Shown in pieces: positions 7,684 through 13,906 of a stretch of 25,819 nt of DNA (positions within the stretch are counted from its first letter, which is position 1; every line of letters begins with the position of its first letter). A model generated the notes under the pieces. It did not search any database and was not told where the DNA came from. It worked only from the letters and a program-made list of their open reading frames with translations. Source of the stretch: a virus; the IMG/VR virus record IMGVR_UViG_3300037516_000402, positions 1-25,819 of that record. One strand, 5' to 3'. Both the position numbers and the translations under genes were made by a program.

Positions 7684-7712
7684 AATATATATTTTATTTT
7701 TCAAAAAGTGAA
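7684..7712 (-). promoter_or_regulatory. Putative sigma70-like promoter
   Basis: On the minus strand TTCACT (7712-7707), a 17-base spacer and TATATT (7689-7684) precede the 151-residue gene. The twelve bases TATATTATAAAA (7689-7678) are identical to those in front of the gene starting at 13853. Four of six -35 positions match the consensus TTGACA. Spacing and repeated use make it plausible; there is no direct proof. Confidence 0.5.
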
Positions 7713-7714
7713 TC

Positions 7715-8281
7715 TTATTTCCACCACCATCCTTTACCGTCAAAAACGGCATAGTCCATTATTAAATTAATTCTATCTGATTGACTTTGGTTTCTAACCT
7801 CGTGTTCAACCATATCATTCAATTCCCAAACCTCTCCAACCTTAAAGAACTTATCTTCATCCCTAACATTGTAGATAATCTTATCTTCCTCGGAAATCAA
7901 TGCAACGTGAACTCTATGACTAAGGGTGTAAGAACCACCAACGTCTATATGTCTATTAACATTCTTACCTGCAAATAGTTTAACGAACACAGCCCTAGCA
8001 AGATAACCTGGACCGTATTCTTTTTCCAAGACCTTCATAACAGGTTCCAATAATTCTTCCATATTAAGAAGATCCCAATACTTGTGTTTAGTTCCGTTAA
8101 AGTGTCTAAAGTCTTTATCATATATTAATTGAATGGCTTGGGTTGCGGAATGGAATCTACTATATGCTTCTTGTCTAAAAGTATCAGCACCCCAATCCTC
8201 ATCTTCAATTTTACTTAAGGAATCAATTAATGGTTGTGGGTTAATTGTACCCAAAAATTTAAAATTTTCTCCTATGTTCAT
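7715..8281 (-). CDS. Aspartyl/asparaginyl beta-hydroxylase-like 2OG-Fe(II) oxygenase
   Basis: A 188-residue double-stranded beta-helix oxygenase. The iron ligands are visible as His111-Ile-Asp113 and His160 (EHEVRNQ), with Arg170 (DRINLIMD) as the 2-oxoglutarate-binding arginine. GEVWELNDMVEHEV is a hallmark of the Asp/Asn beta-hydroxylase family (PF05118), which hydroxylates aspartate or asparagine side chains in proteins and also small molecules. I place the start at the ATG 8281, which overlaps the stop of the upstream permease as ATGA; the longer frame begins with TTG at 8323 inside that gene and is less likely. It closes a three-gene set with the permease and the outer-membrane protein. 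Its target is unknown. There is no export signal. Confidence 0.85.
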   Translation of the reverse strand: MNIGENFKFLGTINPQPLIDSLSKIEDEDWGADTFRQEAYSRFHSATQAIQLIYDKDFRHFNGTKHKYWDLLNMEELLEPVMKVLEKEYGPGYLARAVFVKLFAGKNVNRHIDVGGSYTLSHRVHVALISEEDKIIYNVRDEDKFFKVGEVWELNDMVEHEVRNQSQSDRINLIMDYAVFDGKGWWWK

Positions 8282-9282
8282 AGAATAGTGATTAATGCGT
8301 ATGTTATCATAAGTGATATCCAAATTATTAATGCTTTAAGATATGTCATAAATCCTGTGTGAAAATACTTTTGACCTATCGGTAAACATTTATGTGAAGG
8401 CGATATCAAATACGCGGAATATTCCAAAGTGAAAAACAATACAAAATAATGCATACCAAATACACTTGTTAATAAACTAACAATACTTGCATATTTTGCT
8501 GAAGACCCTAATAAAAATGAAGATAAGAAAGATATCATCGACACTATTAAAATGTATTCTGGTTTGTTATATTGTTTTATATAACCTTCCATAACGCCAT
8601 AATAAGAACCAACTACGTTACCTAATATAATCACTAACGCAACAATCCATATTAGTTCCCAATTAATATAATTTATTAACTTAGTCCAACTGTTAGAATA
8701 ATAGACTAGATAGAGTGTAAATATTGTAAACGCTCCAAAATAATAATCGGTGAAGCAACTAATAATAATTGTACCTAAGAATGGTAAAACAACATTAGTA
8801 ATATTCTTCCAATTAATTGGGTCGTCACTTACTTCGATATCTATTTCATCGTCATCCATAGATAGGATATAATAACTAATATATAATCCTGAAATCAATA
8901 ACAATGGCCAGATATATGACATAAACTGCATATAGGTTAACCCTAACACCGCCATAGGAATAATAACTGTTTTCTCTAATGGTGACCATAGATAGTAATG
9001 ATGAGTTGCAAGGTAATCGATGATACCAAACTTCTTACGTTTCTTATTATCAATCGGAGCAATACTATTCAACATAGATGCCGATAGTGCAACACGACCT
9101 GGTATGGGTAGAATACCACCAAATAGTGATACTAAGAATACTACCATCTTTTTAGATTTAACTTTTTGTTCTAGTAATCTAAAGATATCCATAAGGTATC
9201 CTCTTTCTTTGAGGATACCTGTTACGAACATTATGAATATTAAGTAGACAAGGAACTCTTGTCCTTTGATTAAAATCTCCAT
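8278..9282 (-). CDS. DUF401-like integral membrane permease
   Basis: A 334-residue protein with about nine or ten hydrophobic segments and no signal peptide, so it should be in the inner membrane. FGGILPIPGRVALSASML (about 54-71) followed after a polar stretch by DYLATHHYYLWSPLEKTV (about 89-106) matches the pattern of DUF401-type proteins (PF04165; LPMPGG-A-x-S-A-P then a helix with H/W and WPLYPG), predicted transporters of the ion-transporter superfamily. An acidic loop MDDDEIDIEVSDDP (about 141-154) divides the two halves. A second repeat with LLGSSAKYASIVSLL near 257-271 fits an inverted-repeat transporter. The substrate is unknown. It overlaps the outer-membrane protein gene by 13 bases. 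A permease in a phage tail region is unusual. Confidence 0.7.
   Translation of the reverse strand: MEILIKGQEFLVYLIFIMFVTGILKERGYLMDIFRLLEQKVKSKKMVVFLVSLFGGILPIPGRVALSASMLNSIAPIDNKKRKKFGIIDYLATHHYYLWSPLEKTVIIPMAVLGLTYMQFMSYIWPLLLISGLYISYYILSMDDDEIDIEVSDDPINWKNITNVVLPFLGTIIISCFTDYYFGAFTIFTLYLVYYSNSWTKLINYINWELIWIVALVIILGNVVGSYYGVMEGYIKQYNKPEYILIVSMISFLSSFLLGSSAKYASIVSLLTSVFGMHYFVLFFTLEYSAYLISPSHKCLPIGQKYFHTGFMTYLKALIIWISLMITYALITIL
9194..9220 (-). repeat. Perfect 10-bp inverted repeat inside permease gene
   Basis: AGGTATCCTC (9194-9203) and GAGGATACCT (9211-9220) are exact inverted repeats around a 7-base loop. In the mRNA the stem would form about 60-90 bases after the permease start, over codons for GILKERGYL. 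No run of U follows, so it is not a standard terminator. It could affect translation or mRNA stability. Confidence 0.6.
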
Positions 9283-10154
9283 CCAAATATAATTGTGGTT
9301 CTTGATAATTTTGCGTCTTGGTTAAGTCCTGGCATATGCTCAATGTTTAAATATGCTTTGTTGTTGAAACGATATTGTACAAGTGGTCCAATATACCATT
9401 CTTGAAAACCTCCCTTATAATCGTTATATCTAAACATATGTGACACACCTAACGTTAAATCATTGTTGATAATATTACCATATGAAGCGGTGTATGCGTA
9501 TTCTCTTTCTTGTTCTTCTTTGGTTCCAGCTAAGTTACCCTCGTAAATTGCATTAAATCCCCAAATACCACTCTTACCAATTCTATCACCTAATAATAAT
9601 TTTGGTTCGATACCCCAACGACCATCTAACATTTTGGTTTCGAAGTATAATGTTGGGTTACCCCACACTTTACCCCAATCGGCAAGAGCGTAACGGAACT
9701 CCCAAGAGAATCCTCTCCATTTAAATTCCTTGTCACCATTTTCACCATCATAAACTGTGTGAGAATAAAAGTCTAATTGAAGTCTCTTACCTAAACCGAA
9801 TGTGAATTCATCTCTCATTCTAATTTGTGCTGGTCCGTTTCTTCTTTGTCTAATGTCAAACCACTTCTCGTACATTGCGGTACCTGGTGGATTCATTACA
9901 TAAACTCTAGTGGATGCAAACATTCTCATTGTCGTCCAAAGTGGTTGACCATAAGGACCTACCTTGGTCATTAAAGGTACCTTCTTTGCTGTAACAACAA
10001 TTTCTTGTAATTGATTAGGGACTGTGTCCGTTTGAACTTTTAAGGATTGTTCTGAACCTTTCTGAATTGCACTACTACTGTATTGTCCAAATGACATAGT
10101 GGTAGTAAACAATAGTGCTAACATTAGCGATAGCATTGTGATTGTTTTTCTCAT
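9270..10154 (-). CDS. Outer-membrane beta-barrel protein with TonB-box-like motif
   Basis: A 294-residue exported protein. The N-terminus has a signal peptide: positive start MRKT, a hydrophobic core to about residue 20, then SFGQ, a Bacteroidota-like ending. Residues 49-58 read LQEIVVTAKK, closely resembling the TonB box of Bacteroidota TonB-dependent receptors. From about 90 onwards alternating polar/aromatic beta strands dominate (YLNIEHM, TIIFGWRF), and the last residue is Phe, as expected for a barrel assembly signal. About 270 mature residues suffices for a 10-14-strand barrel, too small for a receptor with plug and 22 strands. It starts after an A-rich leader (AAACAAAAACAAA) and is followed by the overlapping permease. 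A role in uptake or superinfection exclusion is inferred only. Confidence 0.85.
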   Translation of the reverse strand: MRKTITMLSLMLALLFTTTMSFGQYSSSAIQKGSEQSLKVQTDTVPNQLQEIVVTAKKVPLMTKVGPYGQPLWTTMRMFASTRVYVMNPPGTAMYEKWFDIRQRRNGPAQIRMRDEFTFGLGKRLQLDFYSHTVYDGENGDKEFKWRGFSWEFRYALADWGKVWGNPTLYFETKMLDGRWGIEPKLLLGDRIGKSGIWGFNAIYEGNLAGTKEEQEREYAYTASYGNIINNDLTLGVSHMFRYNDYKGGFQEWYIGPLVQYRFNNKAYLNIEHMPGLNQDAKLSRTTIIFGWRF

Positions 10155-10189
10155 TTTGTTTTTGTTTAAGAAAAGTTTATTATTGATGT

Positions 10190-10195
10190 AATATA
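10190..10195 (-). promoter_or_regulatory. Possible -10 element for outer-membrane protein operon
   Basis: TATATT on the minus strand, 35 bases before the ATG at 10154, as in the two better promoters of this window. No good -35 match is seen at 17 bases. A promoter is expected here because a terminator lies just upstream. Confidence 0.3.
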
Positions 10196-10212
10196 ACTAA
10201 AAAAGATGAAAA

Positions 10213-10238
10213 TAAAAAGGGGTTTATCTCTAAACCCC
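10213..10238 (-). terminator. Intrinsic terminator after halogenase operon
   Basis: On the minus strand GGGGTTTA (10238-10231) pairs with TAAACCCC (10226-10219) around a 4-base loop, followed by TTTTTATTTT. It begins six bases after the stop of the DUF2892-like gene. Confidence 0.85.
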
Positions 10239-10244
10239 CTATTT

Positions 10245-10454
10245 TTACTTCTTAAATCCTAATTTTTCCCAAATTATTTTAAATGGACAAACACCTGTTA
10301 GTGCGGCCAAAGGTAATAATACAGGCGGTAACCAATGTACCCAACTAATGTTATCAAATCCCGCCAAACAATTGGCAATAAATACAACGACTCCTATTGA
10401 TAGGAACGTCATTCTTGCTGACGGTGAGGCGTCACCTAACTTAAATAAACTCAT
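10245..10454 (-). CDS. DUF2892/YgaP-like small membrane protein
   Basis: A 69-residue protein from the ATG at 10454. That start forms an ATGA overlap with the upstream membrane-protein gene and is preferred over a longer in-frame start at 10496. Residues about 14-32 (RMTFLSIGVVVFIANCLAG) and 42-54 (PPVLLPLAALTGV) form two hydrophobic segments. The ending ALTGVCPFKIIWEKLG resembles the T-G-x-C-P-x-Y-x-x-L-G signature of the DUF2892 inner-membrane domain (YgaP transmembrane type), with Cys in the conserved place. Function is unknown; in bacteria the domain sometimes accompanies rhodaneses. It is the last gene before the terminator. Confidence 0.72.
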   Translation of the reverse strand: MSLFKLGDASPSARMTFLSIGVVVFIANCLAGFDNISWVHWLPPVLLPLAALTGVCPFKIIWEKLGFKK

Positions 10455-10783
10455 ACTATATGTTTTAAAATTATTGTTAATGAAATTATTATCCATATTG
10501 TGTTAAAAACAATAAGGGTTGGGAGTGATTTCCTCATACTAGCCCAAATTAAAAGAGATGATGTTAAAAGAGTTAAAAAATGTAACCACCAAATTTCTTT
10601 ACCAAACACCAAACCTGGTACAATGATTGCAGCTTTAGCCATCCAAGCCGAACATTCAATTGTGTTGTAGTTTGTCCAATATTCTTTATCGGTGTACATT
10701 AAAATTTTATTCCAAATCTTTTTGTATCCAATTAGTCCAAACAATAGACTAATAAATGTGAAATATGTTAAGATGTATATCAT
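10451..10783 (-). CDS. Hypothetical multi-pass membrane protein
   Basis: A 110-residue protein with four likely membrane segments: residues 1-19, about 47-63, about 67-82 and 88-107. Between the first two is a polar loop with YTDKEYWTNYN. No family is recognised. The ATG overlaps the stop of the coiled-coil gene in ATGA and its own stop overlaps the next start in ATGA, so it is produced with the DUF2892-like protein. The pair may form a small membrane complex linked to the halogenase operon (inference). Confidence 0.75.
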   Translation of the reverse strand: MIYILTYFTFISLLFGLIGYKKIWNKILMYTDKEYWTNYNTIECSAWMAKAAIIVPGLVFGKEIWWLHFLTLLTSSLLIWASMRKSLPTLIVFNTIWIIISLTIILKHIV

Positions 10784-10950
10784 TTTATTTTATTTAAAAG
10801 TTCTTCTTTAAATTCTTTCTCAGGTTTTTGAAAGTGCATCCACATTGGTTTTTTACATTGGCAAGTGGATTCAGTTATTCTATTAACCAAATCATTATAT
10901 TTCTCTTCTAAAAATTGAATACGTTCTTTTAATTCTTTAATCTCGTCCAT
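10780..10950 (-). CDS. Small coiled-coil hypothetical protein
   Basis: I take the ATG at 10950, giving 56 residues (MDEIKELKERIQFLEEKYND...); earlier in-frame ATGs at 10971 and 10992 lengthen the overlap with the halogenase gene and add a poorly conserved-looking segment. The first 25 residues form a heptad-like charged coiled coil. A Cys-x-Cys and then KKPMWMHF follow, perhaps a metal or redox site. The gene overlaps the halogenase end by 14 bases and the next gene by four. No known family is recognised. Confidence 0.6.
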   Translation of the reverse strand: MDEIKELKERIQFLEEKYNDLVNRITESTCQCKKPMWMHFQKPEKEFKEELLNKIK

Positions 10951-12454
10951 AGAATTTTTTAAGGTATTCATAGTGGTTAGGTAATTGGTCAACTAACAGT
11001 TCTGCTTCCTTGCGGATAATCTCCATTTTCATATCACAAAACTTATCGTATTTTGGATTTAATTTAAATCTACTATTTTTATAGAACCCCATAGCCCATA
11101 ACCATTGGAACCAATTAACTCCACCAAATATACGACCTCTAAACAATTGTTCAGGTGGTTGTATTGACATAATATGTAACTTTTGTTTTAATGTGTCAGG
11201 TACAAATGATTTCTCTTTTACGTCTTTCCAAAATTGAGTATCGTTCCTATTACATAATAAATAATGTGCCTGAATGAAATCTCTAATATCAATCATCATA
11301 TCGATGTTATCTTTATTGATTGCATCAATTGTTGATGATGTGTAGTTAAGATTATTTTTTTCTAATTCCGTTGCTAATGTTGCCATTATACCTTGAAACG
11401 TTGAAATACCTGTCGACTCCATTGGTTCCGCAAAACCACCAGCTAATCCACAAGCAACTACATTTTTAACTGCTACTTTTTCACGAGTACCAATTCTCAT
11501 ATTAATTTTTATAACCTTACCATCGTATCCTCCGTGAAATTCTCTATATTCTTTTTCCGCATCCTCATCACTAATATGTTTTGATGAGTACACATACCCA
11601 GAACCTATTCTATCGAAGATGGGTGTTTTCCATAACCAACCACTATTCATTGTGTAAAGTCTCGAATATGGTTCCATTTCTGATTTCTTATCTTTATATG
11701 GGATTGGTGCCGCAATGGCTTTATCACAAAATAATGAATCACTAAATGAAATGAATGGTTCATTCATAACTGATTCAATTAATGCACCTTTGAACCCAGA
11801 ACAATCAATAAACAAATCAGCCGCAAATTTTTGTTGATCCCATAATTTAATGTCTTGAATATAACCAAAGTCATTTAGTTTAACTTGTTTTAATTGACCC
11901 TCAACAAATTTAACACCATTAGGTATACATACTTTATTTTTAATAACTTCAGCAAATTTAATTGCGTCGAAATTATAACTGTAAACACTCTCAATATCTT
12001 CGTAAGTTGGTAGATAAGTTAAATCATCATCAATTTTTGGACAAAGATTATTATCACATAATTTAGAAGATATAAATAACTCATCTAATTTTTTTGAGTC
12101 GTCTTTATATTTCGATACAAGGTGTTGTAGTAAGTTTGTGTTTTTATTAACAAATAATTTAGATTCATTCTCAACACGAACCATATGTTCACCAGTACTA
12201 GACCAATTCATAAACTTACCTCCGTACTTATATGTTGCAGACGATTCATTCATCCAATCTTCTTCTTTAAGTCCTATAAATTTCATATAAGAATGAAGAC
12301 TAGCCGTTGAACTTTCACCAACACCAATTGCACCAATTTTATTTGAGTGAATTACTGTGATGTCTAATTTTTCTTTAAATACTTTAGACAATAATGCTGC
12401 TGTCATTATGCCAGCTGTACCGCCACCAACGATTACAATTTTTTTAATTTCCAT
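10937..12454 (-). CDS. Flavin-dependent tryptophan-halogenase-like protein
   Basis: A 505-residue flavoenzyme. The FAD-binding motif VGGGTAG (9-15) opens the protein, followed by GVGESSTASL (44-53). SSATYKYGGKFMNW aligns with the PrnA region holding the catalytic lysine (Lys79 there), which makes Lys76 the likely lysine. Trp273-Leu-Trp275-Lys-Thr-Pro278 is the WxWxIP signature with Ile changed to Thr, and GFAEPMESTGI places Glu346 at the family's conserved glutamate position. The family uses reduced flavin, oxygen and halide to make an HOX-derived species that halogenates aromatic substrates. All key residues are present, so the enzyme is probably active. Halogenases have been described from cyanophages and marine virus data, with substrate preference not limited to tryptophan. 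It needs a flavin reductase, which is not seen here. The A-rich leader and 12-base gap tie it to the upstream gene. Confidence 0.92.
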   Translation of the reverse strand: MEIKKIVIVGGGTAGIMTAALLSKVFKEKLDITVIHSNKIGAIGVGESSTASLHSYMKFIGLKEEDWMNESSATYKYGGKFMNWSSTGEHMVRVENESKLFVNKNTNLLQHLVSKYKDDSKKLDELFISSKLCDNNLCPKIDDDLTYLPTYEDIESVYSYNFDAIKFAEVIKNKVCIPNGVKFVEGQLKQVKLNDFGYIQDIKLWDQQKFAADLFIDCSGFKGALIESVMNEPFISFSDSLFCDKAIAAPIPYKDKKSEMEPYSRLYTMNSGWLWKTPIFDRIGSGYVYSSKHISDEDAEKEYREFHGGYDGKVIKINMRIGTREKVAVKNVVACGLAGGFAEPMESTGISTFQGIMATLATELEKNNLNYTSSTIDAINKDNIDMMIDIRDFIQAHYLLCNRNDTQFWKDVKEKSFVPDTLKQKLHIMSIQPPEQLFRGRIFGGVNWFQWLWAMGFYKNSRFKLNPKYDKFCDMKMEIIRKEAELLVDQLPNHYEYLKKFYGRD

Positions 12455-12466
12455 AAAATGTTTTTT

Positions 12467-13198
12467 TTAAGCTTCAGGTGCAGGTACTGCGTCGAATCTT
12501 GAGTCTCCAGGTATAATTGTTCTTTCCACAGGTAAAACGACATTTAAAATATCATCACCTTCCGTATTTTTTAATTGGGTAACATATGATTCCTCTTCAG
12601 AAAACATTTGAGCAATTTGTAATTTATAATTCTCATAAGCCACCAATACTGACGGAACTAATTCCGAAACCGAAACACCTCTTGCATCCGCAATTAAACT
12701 TAATGTTGGTGTTGGTGATGTTGGGTCTTCGGTATAATCTTTAGCTTCACTAACTTGTGAATCCCAAGTTGCTCTTTCTTGTGGGGTCTTATTGATTGAT
12801 AAAGTTTCAAACTTTTGTTTGTAGTAATCTTTAACCATTCTTATTCTAACCCAACGAATTGCTTCATATCTATCAGTAACTTCACTATCGACCATTGGTC
12901 TCTTGATACGAATACCTTTGTTTGCATCAAAATCTTCATCGAAGAATTCAGCAGATTGACCTCCTGAATAATTCTTATAAAGTTTGGCACTTTCTTTAGT
13001 TGCAATAAAATAAAGAAGTCCATTTATTACTTGTTCATTACATAAAACGATACCATATTTTTGAATTAGTCCAGTTGATACTTTTGCTATATCAGGTACT
13101 GTGCAGAAATAATAGTTCTCTGCGTATCTTAATTGTTCCAACCCACTTATCATTGGATGACCTTCACCCTGTGGTATTCTGTATGCTATGTAGTCCAT
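12467..13198 (-). CDS. Tail-fibre-assembly-like protein
   Basis: A 243-residue soluble protein. The part around 140-200 (TPQERATWDSQVSEAK, DPTSPTPTLSLIADARGVSV, LVPSVLVAYENYKLQIAQM) is a helical domain with the pattern found in the C-terminal parts of phage tail-fibre-associated and DUF4376-type proteins, where a W-x-x-Q-x-x-E-A helix is followed by a Pro-rich turn and another helix. The N-terminal half is unrecognised (YRIPQGEGHPM, RYAENYYFCTVPDIAK). It lies one base after the coiled-coil gene and just before the halogenase. A structural or chaperone role in fibre assembly is inferred from similarity and its place near the fibre genes. Confidence 0.6.
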   Translation of the reverse strand: MDYIAYRIPQGEGHPMISGLEQLRYAENYYFCTVPDIAKVSTGLIQKYGIVLCNEQVINGLLYFIATKESAKLYKNYSGGQSAEFFDEDFDANKGIRIKRPMVDSEVTDRYEAIRWVRIRMVKDYYKQKFETLSINKTPQERATWDSQVSEAKDYTEDPTSPTPTLSLIADARGVSVSELVPSVLVAYENYKLQIAQMFSEEESYVTQLKNTEGDDILNVVLPVERTIIPGDSRFDAVPAPEA

Positions 13199-13199
13199 T

Positions 13200-13853
13200 T
13201 TACTCTTGTTTAAAATCTATTTCTTTTCTTTGGTTATTTTCTAGGAGTTCTTGATCCCCTATCATATCTAAATATTTTACTTGTCCTTTTACTTCGTTTG
13301 TAATTTTAGTTGCCTCAACTAACGCTTTCCTAAAATTGGTATCACCCATTTGCATTAACGCCTCTAAATTACCAACACCAATACGACCAACTGTTAGTAA
13401 TTCTAACGCCGCTTGGTTTGCCAACCTTTTAATCCAATAATCAGTTTCATATACTTCTTGATTTTCCATCAACTCCTTTACATCAATTTTAGATCTAAAC
13501 TCTTCTAAAATTTGTTCAAGATACGAAAGTTCCCCTTTGGTTCTTTCCATACTTCTGTTTCCATTTTCATATCCGATATCTAATTTCTTAATTTCGTGTT
13601 GATACAACGCCTTTTGAGCCTCTGAAGTTTCTGATAAAAATTTTTCCATCACTAAATTCCTTTCTAAACGATTTTTCTCCATATCCAAACCAATTTGCTC
13701 AAGGTTAGTAATTCTAACCTCCATTTCTAATAAAATCTGTTTGAATTGTCTAAAATTATTGTGTTGAGACCCAACAACGAAATGTTTAATTTGGAATTGA
13801 CTCATTGAAAAGTTTAAGTCTTTATATTCCAACGGTAATTTATCTTCTGTCAT
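13200..13853 (-). CDS. Hypothetical coiled-coil protein, first gene of halogenase operon
   Basis: A 217-residue, highly charged, mainly helical protein. Long coiled-coil stretches run from about residue 30 to 125 (VRITNLEQIGLDMEKNRL, ERTKGELSYLEQILEEF). A conserved-looking patch follows at ANQAALELLTVGRIGVGN (about 147-164). No membrane segment or catalytic motif is seen. It follows a near-consensus promoter and an A-rich leader (AAAAAACAAAGAAAT). Its neighbour is tail-fibre-assembly-like, so it may be a fibre chaperone or a virion protein. I do not recognise the family. Confidence 0.72.
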   Translation of the reverse strand: MTEDKLPLEYKDLNFSMSQFQIKHFVVGSQHNNFRQFKQILLEMEVRITNLEQIGLDMEKNRLERNLVMEKFLSETSEAQKALYQHEIKKLDIGYENGNRSMERTKGELSYLEQILEEFRSKIDVKELMENQEVYETDYWIKRLANQAALELLTVGRIGVGNLEALMQMGDTNFRKALVEATKITNEVKGQVKYLDMIGDQELLENNQRKEIDFKQE

Positions 13854-13870
13854 ATTTCTTTGTTTTTTAT

Positions 13871-13899
13871 AATATAAGTAAATAATTTGACATTGTCAA
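13871..13899 (-). promoter_or_regulatory. Sigma70-like promoter for halogenase operon
   Basis: On the minus strand a perfect TTGACA (13899-13894), a 17-base spacer and TATATT (13876-13871), followed by the shared TATAAAA tail. Transcription would begin about 13864, giving a leader of about ten bases before the ATG at 13853. The -35 box lies within an inverted repeat. Confidence 0.7.
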
Positions 13900-13901
13900 A
13901 T
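13885..13901. promoter_or_regulatory. Palindrome over the -35 box, possible operator
   Basis: ATTTGACA (13885-13892) and TGTCAAAT (13894-13901) are perfect 8-base inverted arms around a single base. The site covers the -35 element and part of the spacer of the promoter above, as a repressor operator would. It is also just after the stop at 13907 and could form a small stem, but no strong T-run follows. Confidence 0.5.
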
Positions 13902-13906
13902 GAATA

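Noticed and set aside
7404-7685. Plus-strand ORF of 93 codons opposite the DUF1617-like gene
   Set aside because: The minus-strand frame has better composition, a leader and a promoter, and ends at the terminator; the plus-strand frame is a shadow.
8281-8323. Longer start for the Asp/Asn hydroxylase (TTG at 8323)
   Set aside because: It would overlap the permease gene by 46 bases with a rare start codon, while the ATG at 8281 makes the ATGA junction seen between many genes here.
10455-10496. Longer start for the DUF2892-like protein (10496)
   Set aside because: It adds 14 residues inside the upstream gene; the ATG at 10454 gives an ATGA overlap and begins just before the conserved region.
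13702-13720. 7-bp inverted repeat AGGTTAG/CTAACCT in the coiled-coil gene
   Set aside because: Short, inside coding sequence and not followed by a T-run; expected by chance in a window of this size.
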